Positions 8,288 to 16,725 of a stretch of 64,000 nucleotides of DNA are shown piece by piece. Within the stretch, counting starts at the first letter, position 1, and each line of letters opens with the position of its first letter. Origin of the DNA: Clostridia bacterium. Lineage in GTDB: Bacteria; Bacillota; Clostridia; UBA1212. A program made the position numbers and the translations under genes. The notes under the pieces were generated by a model. It saw nothing but the letters and a program-made list of their open reading frames with translations. It did not search any database and was not told the origin of the DNA. Location of the stretch: positions 1-64,000 of the forward strand of contig JAFSVU010000016.1 of NCBI GenBank assembly GCA_017444825.1, given 5' to 3'.

Positions 8288-10696
8288 ATGACAAAAAATA
8301 TCAAAAAAGGTTTTACGGTTGTCGAACTGATAATCGTAATAATGATCATCGGTATCCTTGCCGCTGTGCTGATTCCGACATTCTCGTCGCTGCTCAGAAC
8401 TGCCAGAGTGAATGCCGACGTACAGCTTATAAGAAATCTCAATTCCGCGGTGGCTGCAGACCGCGCGACCAAGAGCTTTGACGTACACGAAACGATGCAT
8501 GATGCTCTTGGCGCTGCCATTGGTTTCGGTTACGACGTCAGTAAGATCAACGCTTCCTGCACCGGCAACGAGATCCTCTACGACAGCGAAAATGGCGTGT
8601 TCTGCTACTTCGACACAAAGGACAGCAAGGTCCACTACATCCCGGAGACACAGCTGAAAACCAATTCCAAGGTGGAAGACCATCCGGAATCCCACCTTTA
8701 CTGGCGCATAATCAACGCGAAAAACGTGTCGGCGGCATTCACGGCTCCCGACGCGAAAGGAAGATCCACCCTTAGCTGCGGCATCGAAGGTATGAACTGG
8801 TCCTGCTACCTTGCGGCAATTCCGGATGGCGTGACTGAGATTACCACTGACACAGGCGTTGACCTTGGCGATACACAAGTGATCACAGCCGTAAACTACG
8901 TAAACACAGGATCCACAGCCCGCGAAGACGTGGTTATAAGGACCAATGGCGAAGGGACAGTGCTCACAGTTTACGCACCCCACGACTCCATCCATCACTA
9001 CGATTTCCTTGATACTCTTAAGATCACCGCAGTCGCAGGCGCTTCATACCACGAGCACGGCACTGTCATCGGCAATGCATTTATCGCTTCGGGCCATTTT
9101 GTGGCTGAGCAGAAGGCGGTCATCGGCGCAATTATCGCAGACAGCTCGCTTAAGGGAGAGGGCGCAACAGCAGCTCCCACGGTAAAAGTTGAAGGCAAGG
9201 CCACAGTCGGAACCATCGTCGTCAACACAGCGGACGAAGGCACCAAGGTTGAAAAAGCGGACGACGCCAATGTCGGCACCATCGCAGCGGGCACTCAGGA
9301 CGCAAAAGCCGCAATGGACACCATTGCAAAAGGCACGACCGTCAGCGAAAACCTGATCGACACCACAAATTCTGCTCTCTTTGCCGGCGGTCTCGGAACC
9401 GAAGCAAGCCCCTTCCTCGTAAGCAACAAGGCTCAGTTCGAAAAAATCAACAATTTCAGCGACGAGATGGGTCAGGGCACCGCTTATTATTTCAAACAGA
9501 TTGCAGACATCGACCTCGGCACCTACGACGATATCGACTACGTTATCGGCAATTTCTGCGGTGTTTATGACGGCGCCGACCACTCACTCACTGCACCTAA
9601 CGGGTTGAATCCTAATGAAGTGGAGAAGTTCCGCAGGATCATCTGCCGAACCCTTGGCACAACAGTGCTGAAGAATATCAAATTCCGCCTTCAGGATGAC
9701 CTTGTATATATAACCAACGGAACAGCCGCAGGCTGTGATCTGACTCTCGACAACGTTGACGTTTACGGCAAAGCCGGCGTGACATATGACCCGCTTATGA
9801 GGAACACAGGTTTCTTCTTCCAGTCCGTTGGATGCGACTACAGTCTGGAAAACGTGATGAGCTGGATCGATAACGGCGACAATGTTTCAGTCACGATCAA
9901 AAACTGTGACGTAGACGCCAATATGACTACTAAACTAGATTACAATGCTATTTTCGTAGGCGGAACGAGCAGTTACACTGATCTTTTGATCGACAACTGC
10001 ACATACACGGGAACCTTCGTAGGAAATAAGGTATCCTTCGCCATCGGTAATTCTGTTAATTGGGGTGGCCATATGGTGGTCAAAAACTGCAAAAACCTCG
10101 GAACAATCATAGGCTTTGAGAGAGCCGCCTTTGTGATAGCCAGCGACGATGAATCAACCGCAGATCTTACGACTGAGAACAACACAGAGGGCACTATTGC
10201 ATTGGTTTCGGACGATGCTTTAGACATCACCGTGGATGACAGCGGGTATTTTAATATCAAACAGGGCCAGACAAGCGGCGCTTCCTACTCCATCCAGCTC
10301 GTGGGCGGAACAAGATTCGTGCCTGGCGGAGAAAACTCGGCGTTCTCGTTTACCATCGATCTTGAAAACGTCAGCTTTACCGAAGGCTTCTGCCTGACAA
10401 ACATCCCCGCAAACGGAAAACTCGCGACCGTTGAGCAGTACAAAAAGCTTGTTGATTCCGGCAAAAACTTCTCGTCAGAGACTCAGTACACCACCTCATC
10501 CGGCGACAGGTTCTACATTGTTACAAAGGACGGCGTCGTGTACTTCGTGTTTGATGTTGGCGGCAATCCGAACATATTCTTCGGAATAAAAGAAAACCGT
10601 AAAGCCGTATCAAAGATCGTCGACATAAACGTTGCATACGTATACGAGATCGCCGACGGAACCATCAAGGGTACTAAGTCCTGCCCGGCAAAATAA
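8288..10696 (+). CDS. Giant prepilin-signal protein with beta-helix-like region (802 aa)
   Basis: Surface protein with a class III signal (IKKGFTVVELIIVIMIIG). The start at 8288 has ACGGAGG 6 bases upstream. It is a close paralog of the minus-strand protein at 3195-6491: QLIRNLNSAVAAD, IGFGYDVSKINASC, GNEILYDS and FTAPD occur in the same order. After about residue 355, LFAGGLGTEASPFLVS opens a GLUG-like beta-helix with Asn/Asp-rich repeats. It follows the 3-TM protein gene and is followed by a terminator. No helper peptidase or pilus ATPase is near, so it would rely on machinery encoded elsewhere. Adhesion or surface display is inference. Confidence 0.8.
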   Translation: MTKNIKKGFTVVELIIVIMIIGILAAVLIPTFSSLLRTARVNADVQLIRNLNSAVAADRATKSFDVHETMHDALGAAIGFGYDVSKINASCTGNEILYDSENGVFCYFDTKDSKVHYIPETQLKTNSKVEDHPESHLYWRIINAKNVSAAFTAPDAKGRSTLSCGIEGMNWSCYLAAIPDGVTEITTDTGVDLGDTQVITAVNYVNTGSTAREDVVIRTNGEGTVLTVYAPHDSIHHYDFLDTLKITAVAGASYHEHGTVIGNAFIASGHFVAEQKAVIGAIIADSSLKGEGATAAPTVKVEGKATVGTIVVNTADEGTKVEKADDANVGTIAAGTQDAKAAMDTIAKGTTVSENLIDTTNSALFAGGLGTEASPFLVSNKAQFEKINNFSDEMGQGTAYYFKQIADIDLGTYDDIDYVIGNFCGVYDGADHSLTAPNGLNPNEVEKFRRIICRTLGTTVLKNIKFRLQDDLVYITNGTAAGCDLTLDNVDVYGKAGVTYDPLMRNTGFFFQSVGCDYSLENVMSWIDNGDNVSVTIKNCDVDANMTTKLDYNAIFVGGTSSYTDLLIDNCTYTGTFVGNKVSFAIGNSVNWGGHMVVKNCKNLGTIIGFERAAFVIASDDESTADLTTENNTEGTIALVSDDALDITVDDSGYFNIKQGQTSGASYSIQLVGGTRFVPGGENSAFSFTIDLENVSFTEGFCLTNIPANGKLATVEQYKKLVDSGKNFSSETQYTTSSGDRFYIVTKDGVVYFVFDVGGNPNIFFGIKENRKAVSKIVDINVAYVYEIADGTIKGTKSCPAK

Positions 10697-10717
10697 AGAC
10701 GTAATTTAATGAAACAC

Positions 10718-10755
10718 GCCAATGAATCTCGGGCCGGAAACCCGGTTTCATTGGC
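10718..10755 (+). repeat. Hairpin built from two copies of the iterated word
   Basis: gccaatgaa at 10718-10726 pairs with ttcattggc at 10747-10755, so the stem is made of the overrepresented CCAATG/CATTGG word in both orientations. It lies just before the terminator of the prepilin-type gene. Confidence 0.6.
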
Positions 10756-10760
10756 AACGG

Positions 10761-10798
10761 CAGCCCTGCGGAAGAAGTGCTTTTGCGGGGCTGTTTTT
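10761..10798 (+). terminator. Rho-independent terminator after giant pseudopilin
   Basis: cagccctgc (10761-10769) pairs with gcggggctg (10785-10793), with one G-U pair, followed by TTTTT. Confidence 0.8.
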
Positions 10799-10903
10799 AA
10801 CGTTATAACTAATATAGTTATAGCTATTAAAATAAAAATAAATTATACCTATATTTAGGAAATTCAATAAATTAAAAAATGAGAGTTTTCGGGTGTTTTT
10901 ATC

Positions 10904-10932
10904 TTGATTTCAGACCGGTGAAATGGTATAAT
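10904..10932 (+). promoter_or_regulatory. Toxin mRNA promoter
   Basis: TTGATT (10904-10909), 17-base spacer, TATAAT (10927-10932). The leader is about 115 bases long. It holds a hairpin of caccataacggtg type and a second stem (ccactcgttcataag-like arms around 10983-11025), as expected for a toxin mRNA with delayed translation. Confidence 0.75.
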
Positions 10933-11054
10933 AACTATGGTCGCAAATGCGGCCCGGGGGACACCATAACGGTGGCGGTTGCTCCACTTATGAACGAGTG
11001 GAGTTATAGCTTTTTCCCTCCACTCGATTTTTTTCGAGAAAGGAGGCGGTGCCT

Positions 11055-11183
11055 ATGAATATAATCAAATGCACCGAAGCTTTCATGGTTTCACTTATGG
11101 AGTTGCTGGAATTATTGAACCTTTTGGTCAATATTATAGCATTATCTGTAAAGATAGCCGACAAGAAGCAAAAAAAGAACTAA
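11055..11183 (+). CDS. Type I toxin, Fst/Hol_Tox-like small membrane peptide
   Basis: 42-residue peptide with acidic and polar residues early (KCTEAF), a hydrophobic helix (about 11-33, with LLELLNLLVNIIAL) and a basic tail (DKKQKKN). This is the build of Fst/TxpA/Hol_Tox toxins, which damage the membrane when overproduced. The start has AAAGGAGG 8 bases upstream. The stop codon lies inside the 5' arm of a 13-bp terminator stem, as in known Hol_Tox loci. A convergent promoter beyond the terminator (11262-11290) fits an antisense antitoxin RNA sharing the terminator. The family is inferred from architecture, since the peptide is too short for firm homology by eye. Confidence 0.75.
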   Translation: MNIIKCTEAFMVSLMELLELLNLLVNIIALSVKIADKKQKKN

Positions 11184-11255
11184 CCGCCTGCTCTCCAAAT
11201 TAGGCGGTTAGTTCATCTAACTGAAAATTAGGAGCAACCGTCATCGGTGTCCCTC
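11170..11255 (-). ncRNA. Antitoxin antisense RNA
   Basis: Predicted leftward RNA of about 85 bases from the promoter at 11262-11290, ending at the terminator it shares with the toxin mRNA. It is complementary to the toxin 3' end. Its 5' part (gggacaccgatgacggttgc) resembles the toxin mRNA leader (gggacaccataacggtgg), so both RNAs can form similar near-palindromic hairpins. Ends are estimated from the promoter. Confidence 0.65.
11177..11214. terminator. Shared terminator of toxin and antitoxin RNAs
   Basis: Perfect 13-bp stem (gaactaaccgcct / aggcggttagttc) with a 12-base loop. Six A on the left give the leftward RNA a U-tract. The toxin stop codon is inside the left arm. Confidence 0.8.
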
Positions 11256-11261
11256 GTCATT

Positions 11262-11290
11262 ATATTACCCCAAACTATACTTTTTGTCAA
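11262..11290 (-). promoter_or_regulatory. Antitoxin RNA promoter
   Basis: On the minus strand: TTGACA (11290-11285), 17-base spacer, TAATAT (11267-11262). It is closer to consensus than the toxin promoter, as expected for an abundant antitoxin RNA. Confidence 0.75.
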
Positions 11291-11319
11291 GACGTCACCC
11301 CTTCTTACTTATTACCTTG

Positions 11320-11515
11320 CCCTTATTATTTTGAGCGGCACTCCCTCAAACTATTACTTATTACCTGGGCGGCACCCCTTAAACTATTACTTATTACCTG
11401 GGCGTCACCCCTTAAACTATTACTTATTACCTGAGCGGCACCCCTCAAACTATTACTTATTATTCTGGGCGGCACCCCTCAAACTATTACTTATTACCTA
11501 AGCGGCACCCCTTAC
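11320..11515 (-). repeat. Intergenic repeat array A (33-bp period)
   Basis: Tandem units beginning ctattacttattacctgggc start at 11351, 11384, 11417, 11450 and 11484 (periods 33, 33, 33, 34), each ending in a ggcaccccttaaa-like stretch. The period is a multiple of three and leaves an open frame, but no start or ribosome site supports translation. The same words occur in four other arrays in the window. Confidence 0.8.
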
Positions 11516-11527
11516 ACTGGTGTTTTA

Positions 11528-11556
11528 TTGACTGCGACCTCCTTAAGTTGTATAAT
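11528..11556 (+). promoter_or_regulatory. Sigma-A promoter of rfbA
   Basis: TTGACT (11528-11533), 17-base spacer, TATAAT (11551-11556), about 60 bases before the rfbA start. Confidence 0.75.
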
Positions 11557-11614
11557 ATTTTCGAAGAAAGACCGGCTTTTGGCCCGGTGGTTGAAGATTT
11601 CCGGAGGTAGTTTT

Positions 11615-12490
11615 ATGAAAGGCATCATCCTTGCAGGAGGGCGCGGCACCCGCATGTATCCGGTGACGAAGGCTGTCACAAAGCAGCTTCTTCCTGTGTA
11701 CGACAAACCGATGATCTACTACCCCCTGTCAGTACTGCTTCTCGGCGGAATCAGAGAGATCCTGATTATTTCCGATAAGGACAACGTACCGCTTTTCAAG
11801 GCGCTTCTCGGGGACGGCAGCGATATTGGCGTAAGCCTTTCTTATGCGGTCCAGGACAGGCCCGGCGGCATTGCCGAGAGCTTTGTTATCGGGAAGGAGT
11901 TCATTGGCGATGACGATGTTTGCCTTATTTTAGGGGACAACATATTCTACGGCCAGGACCTCACCGCGAAGTTTGAGGAATCGAAGCGATTGATAGAGAA
12001 GGGCGAGTGCGAAGCAGTGGTGTTCGGCTACCCGGTCAAAAATCCCGGAGAATTCGGCGTGGTGGAGTTTGATCCGTCGGGCAAAGTTTTATCCATCGAG
12101 GAAAAGCCCGAAAAGCCGAGGTCTGATTATGCGGTGCCGGGGCTTTATTTTTACAGCAGCAGCGTAGTTGAGATCGCGTCTGGAATCAAACCCTCAAAGC
12201 GGGGCGAAAAGGAGATCACCGCGGTGAACGAAGCATATCTAAGGCGCGGGACACTCAGGTGTACGAGGCTCTACAGGGGCTTTGCCTGGCTGGACACCGG
12301 GACGCCGGAGAGACTTCTTAAGGCCGCTGAATTTATTTCAACCGTTCAAAAGACCCAGGGGTTTTATGTCGCCTGCATCGAGGAGATCGCCTGGCGCCGG
12401 GGCTTTATAACCAAAGAAAAACTGAAGGAACTGGGGGCAAAGCTCAAGGACACCGAGTACGGCAGCTACCTTCTTTCCATGGAAGACTGA
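11615..12490 (+). CDS. rfbA: Glucose-1-phosphate thymidylyltransferase
   Basis: Makes dTDP-glucose from dTTP and glucose-1-phosphate, the first step to dTDP-rhamnose and related wall sugars, in the cytoplasm. The 291 residues are the usual RmlA length. The N-terminal nucleotide-binding signature is [19 protein letters not shown], followed by [17 protein letters not shown] and [17 protein letters not shown] lies in the second half. The start at 11615 has GGAGG 7 bases upstream. Other dTDP-rhamnose genes (rfbB, C, D) are not in the window. It stands alone between the repeat array and a surface glycosidase gene. Confidence 0.93.
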   Translation: MKGIILAGGRGTRMYPVTKAVTKQLLPVYDKPMIYYPLSVLLLGGIREILIISDKDNVPLFKALLGDGSDIGVSLSYAVQDRPGGIAESFVIGKEFIGDDDVCLILGDNIFYGQDLTAKFEESKRLIEKGECEAVVFGYPVKNPGEFGVVEFDPSGKVLSIEEKPEKPRSDYAVPGLYFYSSSVVEIASGIKPSKRGEKEITAVNEAYLRRGTLRCTRLYRGFAWLDTGTPERLLKAAEFISTVQKTQGFYVACIEEIAWRRGFITKEKLKELGAKLKDTEYGSYLLSMED

Positions 12491-12571
12491 ATCGATCGTT
12501 GTGACGGCAATGTCAACCCGGCGTTGCCGCTTTTGCATATAAAAATACCTGCTTATCAGGGGGACGTTGTT

Positions 12572-14704
12572 TTGAAAAAAGTAATTGTTTTTATAGCGGC
12601 AGTGTTTGTGGCTGCCCTTGCTTTTGCCTGCGTTATCGAGTCTTTTGCGATTCCGGACACTTTGTTCGACGGCGAGACCTCGAGAACCGTAACCGAAAAC
12701 TATTCGGGCGTCGTAACGACCCACATAACCCTTGGCTCGGGCTCAAAATACGGCCGGCAGTCCTTCTGGGTCACGGAATTCGACCCGAGGCGGTCTGACC
12801 TCACCATTGACGTAACCAATAAAGGCACCTGGCTCAACAGCCGTGTCACCACTAAAAACACAATGACCAAGGTGGCGGAGGAGTCCCTTGGCGTGAAAGA
12901 ACCCATTGTCGGCGTCAACGGCGACCTGTGGACGGTAAGCTATGCCCACTCGAGAGTTGAAGGCAAGGGCACTTCCTACGGAGGCTATTCCGACGCGGTG
13001 GTGACCAAGGTCCTTGAGGTGCCGAGAGGCGTTTCGATATATAACGGCGAGATCGTTTCCAGCATGCACACTTCGGCTGAGACCCCGTATGAAGGGCCTT
13101 TTGACTGCTTTGGCTTCACTGCCGACGGAAGGACAGTTATGGGGCAGGTGCTGGTGAGGATGAAGATCCACAATCTCACGAACACGTCTATGGCGGCCTA
13201 CGACATAACAGGCCTCAACAGGCTTCCTGCGAACAATGCGCTTATGCTTTACTCCGACAAGGGACCGGGCGACCATTACCCGCTCAGCGACGCCTACGAA
13301 GTCATTATAGATTGTGATTACGACTACTGCATTAAGCAGGGCGCCGAGATCGTGGGAAAAGTGGTGGCCATAAGCAAGCCCGGTGAGACCCGCCAGATGA
13401 TCAAGGAAAACCGTCTGATCCTTTGCGCCAGAGGTTCATCCATCAATATTGCAAGCAAGTACAAAATAGGCGATCAGGTGAAGATCACCGTAACCCTCCA
13501 GGGCCCCTCAAAGGACAACGCGGTCTGGCAGGAAGTTGTCAATGCCGTTGGCGGACATATGCCTATCGTCAGGAACGGCGTCAGCACAAATCTTACAGAC
13601 AACACCAGATACCCCACTTCCATCATTGGCAACAAGGCCGACGGAACCTGCGTGTTCATCACCATGGATGGCCGCCAGAGCGGTTATGCCGTTGGTTTTA
13701 AGATCAGCGACATGGATGACATACTCCTGCAGCTGGGCGTCGCCAATGCGTTCCTCCTCGACGGAGGCGGCAGCGCAGACATGGTGGCGAAGAGCGGCAG
13801 CGGATATGCGGTGGTAAACAAACCCAGCGACGGCTCCGCAAGAGCGGTCGTCAATTCGATCATACTCTCGGTGGTGCACCCCAAGGAGGGAACATACATG
13901 AGGGATAGAATTTTCGGTTACAAAAAGGGCGAAAAAGTAAATCTTGTAAACCAGGGCGGCATTGACGAGGTGGTCAATGCGGGCACCGTGGACGGAGCGG
14001 TCTATGAGACATTGGGCCTTTTCGGCTGGGTGGCCACAAATGAGGGCCTTGGCCGCATCAGATCTTTCGGCTACAGCGTGGACGGCGGCTCCATCGTCTG
14101 GTCCGAAGGCTATAAGGTAATTAGTACGGATGCCGCGCAGGTGAGGGCGGCTGCGGACGCCCTCCAGGGAAAGAGCTCCGATGCCTCAAGATTTGAGATC
14201 GCTGTGCCACTCCGGAACGGCACTCACACGGTAACCGTCTACGTAAAGACTTCAAACGGCGGGGACAAGTCCTTCTGGACCGTCACGTACGAGGGGCAGA
14301 ATGCCGGTGTTGCGCTCGCCACTCCGACCCCGACTCCTACACCGACGCCGACTCCTACACCGACGCCGACTCCCACACCCACACCGACTGCGACTCCCAC
14401 GGAAACTCCCACCGAGACACCGACGCCGACTCCCGATCCGACAGACACTCCCGAGCCAACTGAGGCTCCCACCGATACGCCTGAGCCCGAGCCCACCGTA
14501 ACGGAGACGGAGGCTCCCACCGAAACTCCGGAGATCACGGAGAGTCCCGATGAGACAAAAACTCCTGAGGAAGAGCCTACTCCGACGGAGGAAGCCGAAA
14601 AGAAGGAAAAGGGCTGCGGAGAGGTTTTCGGCCTTGGAGGCCTTGGAGCATTGGTTATTTCATTTGCGGTGATCACACCTTTGGTCCGGAAAAAGAAGGA
14701 ATGA
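12572..14704 (+). CDS. Wall-anchored NAGPA-type phosphodiester glycosidase
   Basis: Secreted protein with an NAGPA (phosphodiester glycosidase) domain; the family cleaves sugar phosphodiesters. The signal peptide begins KKVIVFIAAVFVAALAF. I chose the TTG at 12572 because the signal starts there and GGGGG precedes it; an in-frame ATG at 12524 would add 16 residues without a clear site. NAGPA signatures: GVNGDLW (about 112), TMDGRQSGY (about 362) and LLDGGGSADM (about 394). After about residue 580 comes a Thr-Pro linker of about 95 residues. The C-terminus has a Gly-rich hydrophobic helix and RKKKE, without LPXTG, suggesting membrane tethering. The substrate, perhaps a wall or mucin phosphodiester, is unknown. 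Confidence 0.85.
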   Translation: MKKVIVFIAAVFVAALAFACVIESFAIPDTLFDGETSRTVTENYSGVVTTHITLGSGSKYGRQSFWVTEFDPRRSDLTIDVTNKGTWLNSRVTTKNTMTKVAEESLGVKEPIVGVNGDLWTVSYAHSRVEGKGTSYGGYSDAVVTKVLEVPRGVSIYNGEIVSSMHTSAETPYEGPFDCFGFTADGRTVMGQVLVRMKIHNLTNTSMAAYDITGLNRLPANNALMLYSDKGPGDHYPLSDAYEVIIDCDYDYCIKQGAEIVGKVVAISKPGETRQMIKENRLILCARGSSINIASKYKIGDQVKITVTLQGPSKDNAVWQEVVNAVGGHMPIVRNGVSTNLTDNTRYPTSIIGNKADGTCVFITMDGRQSGYAVGFKISDMDDILLQLGVANAFLLDGGGSADMVAKSGSGYAVVNKPSDGSARAVVNSIILSVVHPKEGTYMRDRIFGYKKGEKVNLVNQGGIDEVVNAGTVDGAVYETLGLFGWVATNEGLGRIRSFGYSVDGGSIVWSEGYKVISTDAAQVRAAADALQGKSSDASRFEIAVPLRNGTHTVTVYVKTSNGGDKSFWTVTYEGQNAGVALATPTPTPTPTPTPTPTPTPTPTPTATPTETPTETPTPTPDPTDTPEPTEAPTDTPEPEPTVTETEAPTETPEITESPDETKTPEEEPTPTEEAEKKEKGCGEVFGLGGLGALVISFAVITPLVRKKKE

Positions 14705-14705
14705 T

Positions 14706-14734
14706 TTGACCGGTATCCGCTGAATTTGTATAAT
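14706..14734 (+). promoter_or_regulatory. Sigma-A promoter of lipoprotein gene
   Basis: TTGACC (14706-14711), 17-base spacer, TATAAT (14729-14734). It overlaps the end of the upstream gene by a few bases and leads to the gene at 14794. Confidence 0.7.
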
Positions 14735-14793
14735 CAGAGCATGCTGAAGAGCGTGTCAAAGCATATTAAAATTTATTAAGGAGGCAGAACGTT

Positions 14794-16296
14794 ATGTCAA
14801 AAAAGATGTTTGCGCTCATTGCGGCTTTGCTGACAATGGTGCTTTTATTTGCTGCTTGCACTCCGGGCACTCCAGCGGAACAGCCCACAGCCGAACCGGT
14901 ACAGGTGACGGATGCGCCCACGGAAGAGCCTGAGGTGACCGACACCCCTGAGCCCACCGCGACTCCGGAACCGAAGCCGAAGCTCGATTACAGCGGCAAT
15001 GCGATCCTCATTGATTTTGACGACGACAGCTGCATAAGCGCTTCCTGCTGCACCTACGAGATAAGAAGCGGCGAGCCCTGGCTGACAGTGCTTACGGAAG
15101 CCGGAGACAACAACATCACGTTTGCTTTCGATGAGGTGTTCCTTACCGAGGATTATCCTATAATTGCTTTCAAATACCGCGTAGGCTACGGTCAGTCCAT
15201 CCGCGGAACGAACCACTTCTACTCCATCACCGGCGCCGGCGGCCCCAGCGTTCAGGAGGGAACCTGGGCGGATCTTGATTTCATGACAGACCTCGACTGG
15301 CACATTGGCGTTTTTCACCTCACCGAAGATTTCCCTCAGGCTGCGTCCGACTGGTCTGCTCTGAGATGCCCGACTGTGGACACGGTGGGCGGCGACCTTG
15401 CTTTTGCCTGGTTCGGAGCTTTCGAGAGCGAAGAGGACCTGGCGGCATACGACAAGGCATTCAACGACGTCTACGGCGAAAAGCTTGTGAAGGCGGAGAA
15501 GCCGAAGGAGGAGAAGACGGAAAGAGTTCCGGACGTGCTTCTCGATGAGTTTGAAAACATCGTCCTCGATTTTGAGGACGCATCGGACGGCGATCTGCTG
15601 AGCGGCTACTATGCGGGCGATGAGTGGATCGGCAAGTTCGGTCTTAACAGCTCTAAATTTGTTCAGGAGGGCGACTCCGTTGCGCTCAACCTCACTTTCG
15701 ACGCTTTATACCACAACAGCCTTGTGAAGAGCGATAAAGGCTTCACCGCCAAATTCGACTTCAGGGACAACGGCAATGGCAGCGGAAACTTCGGCGGCTT
15801 CATATTCGGCTTCGGAGACGAGAACAATGACCGCGACTTCTATGAGAACGCCTACGGAAAAGACGGGGTCAACTCCCTTGTGGGAAAGAGTGGCATTGGC
15901 GTCACCTTCCACGGTGATAATAAGATATATATTTACCTCAGATACTGGAACGCCGACAAATCGAAGATCGACATTCTGGGCGCGGAATACGAGGCTCCGG
16001 TCAATTTCAATGAAAAGATGGTAAGCTTTGTTATCGACGACGACGGGACGTCCAAAATCACCATCACCGCCGACGGACATCTTCTTTTCACTGTTAATTA
16101 CAGCGATCCGGGTGTAGTTGCAGACGCTGTGGGATATTACGAGCAGTACTTCAGGAACGTTTCGATCACAGACGGCGCAGGCAACGAGGTGATAAAGAGC
16201 GATCAGTCACTGCTTTCAATCTACGACAGCTTCGGCTTCGGCGCGAGAGCCCGCGACCTTATCATCGACAATATCGAAGTCGTTACGAAAAAATAA
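14794..16296 (+). CDS. Surface lipoprotein with beta-sandwich domains
   Basis: Lipoprotein of 500 residues with lipobox LLFAAC (lipidated Cys22) and then a Thr/Pro/Glu linker to about residue 62. The rest looks like two extracytoplasmic beta-sandwich regions. The first (about 66-235) starts AILIDFDDDS. The second (about 252-498) starts NIVLDFEDASDG and resembles laminin-G/concanavalin-like or carbohydrate-binding folds (GFIFGFGDEN). No catalytic motif is visible. AAGGAGG lies 9 bases upstream of the start. Glycan binding at the cell surface is likely but not shown. Confidence 0.8.
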   Translation: MSKKMFALIAALLTMVLLFAACTPGTPAEQPTAEPVQVTDAPTEEPEVTDTPEPTATPEPKPKLDYSGNAILIDFDDDSCISASCCTYEIRSGEPWLTVLTEAGDNNITFAFDEVFLTEDYPIIAFKYRVGYGQSIRGTNHFYSITGAGGPSVQEGTWADLDFMTDLDWHIGVFHLTEDFPQAASDWSALRCPTVDTVGGDLAFAWFGAFESEEDLAAYDKAFNDVYGEKLVKAEKPKEEKTERVPDVLLDEFENIVLDFEDASDGDLLSGYYAGDEWIGKFGLNSSKFVQEGDSVALNLTFDALYHNSLVKSDKGFTAKFDFRDNGNGSGNFGGFIFGFGDENNDRDFYENAYGKDGVNSLVGKSGIGVTFHGDNKIYIYLRYWNADKSKIDILGAEYEAPVNFNEKMVSFVIDDDGTSKITITADGHLLFTVNYSDPGVVADAVGYYEQYFRNVSITDGAGNEVIKSDQSLLSIYDSFGFGARARDLIIDNIEVVTKK

Positions 16297-16346
16297 AACG
16301 CTGCAAATTCTGCAGTGCATAATTGCCATGCCCGGGGAGGTGCAGT

Positions 16347-16637
16347 ATGACAGACGAAAAGAAATATCCGGACAAGTTTGAAGGCCAGACACCGCCGCCC
16401 TTTGATCCGAACGATACCCAGAGGATGATGTGCGTGTATGCGGGACCCGAATTCTGGAATCCCGGGCCGAATCCCCCTGCGGGGGATTTTGCACCGGCTA
16501 ACGTTGAGAAAGCTCAGGACCGGATATTCTGCCCCTTCTGCGGTAGTCCGGTGAAAAAAGAGGACAGATTCTGCAATGAGTGCGGTGAAAAGCTTCAGAA
16601 AACACCGGATGATACGGACAAGACTGCCCGGATCTAA
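16347..16637 (+). CDS. Small zinc-ribbon protein
   Basis: 96-residue protein. The first 60 residues are rich in Pro, Asp and Asn (GQTPPPFDPND, NPGPNPPAGD). A zinc ribbon follows: CPFCGSPVKKEDRFCNECG, two CxxC knuckles. The start at 16347 has GGGGAGG 6 bases upstream. There is no signal peptide or TM segment. It lies between a lipoprotein gene and an amidase gene on the same strand. The function is unknown. Confidence 0.75.
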   Translation: MTDEKKYPDKFEGQTPPPFDPNDTQRMMCVYAGPEFWNPGPNPPAGDFAPANVEKAQDRIFCPFCGSPVKKEDRFCNECGEKLQKTPDDTDKTARI

Positions 16638-16725
16638 AGGCACCGGCAGATAATGAAAGGTATAACCAATATCAGGCAGGGAAGCTTTTTCGGAAGGCTT
16701 CCCTGCTTTCGAGGTTAAGAAAGCT

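Noticed and set aside
8168-8998. A 276-codon minus-strand open frame opposite the prepilin-type gene
   Set aside because: Antisense shadow of the well-supported + strand gene at 8288, which has a signal, a ribosome site and a close paralog.
11247-11501. Open frame encoding an 11-residue repeat (YYLLPGRHPLN type)
   Set aside because: The 33-bp DNA repeat is a multiple of three and so stays open by chance. The same words occur elsewhere out of frame, and no ribosome site is present.
11351-11515. Possible CRISPR array
   Set aside because: The units abut as a tandem 33-bp repeat with no unique spacers, and no cas genes are in the window.
14301-14501. Frames in the Thr-Pro repeat region of the NAGPA gene
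   Set aside because: The actcc(g/c)ac-type repeats are open in several frames because of low complexity; only the frame joined to the NAGPA domain is supported.
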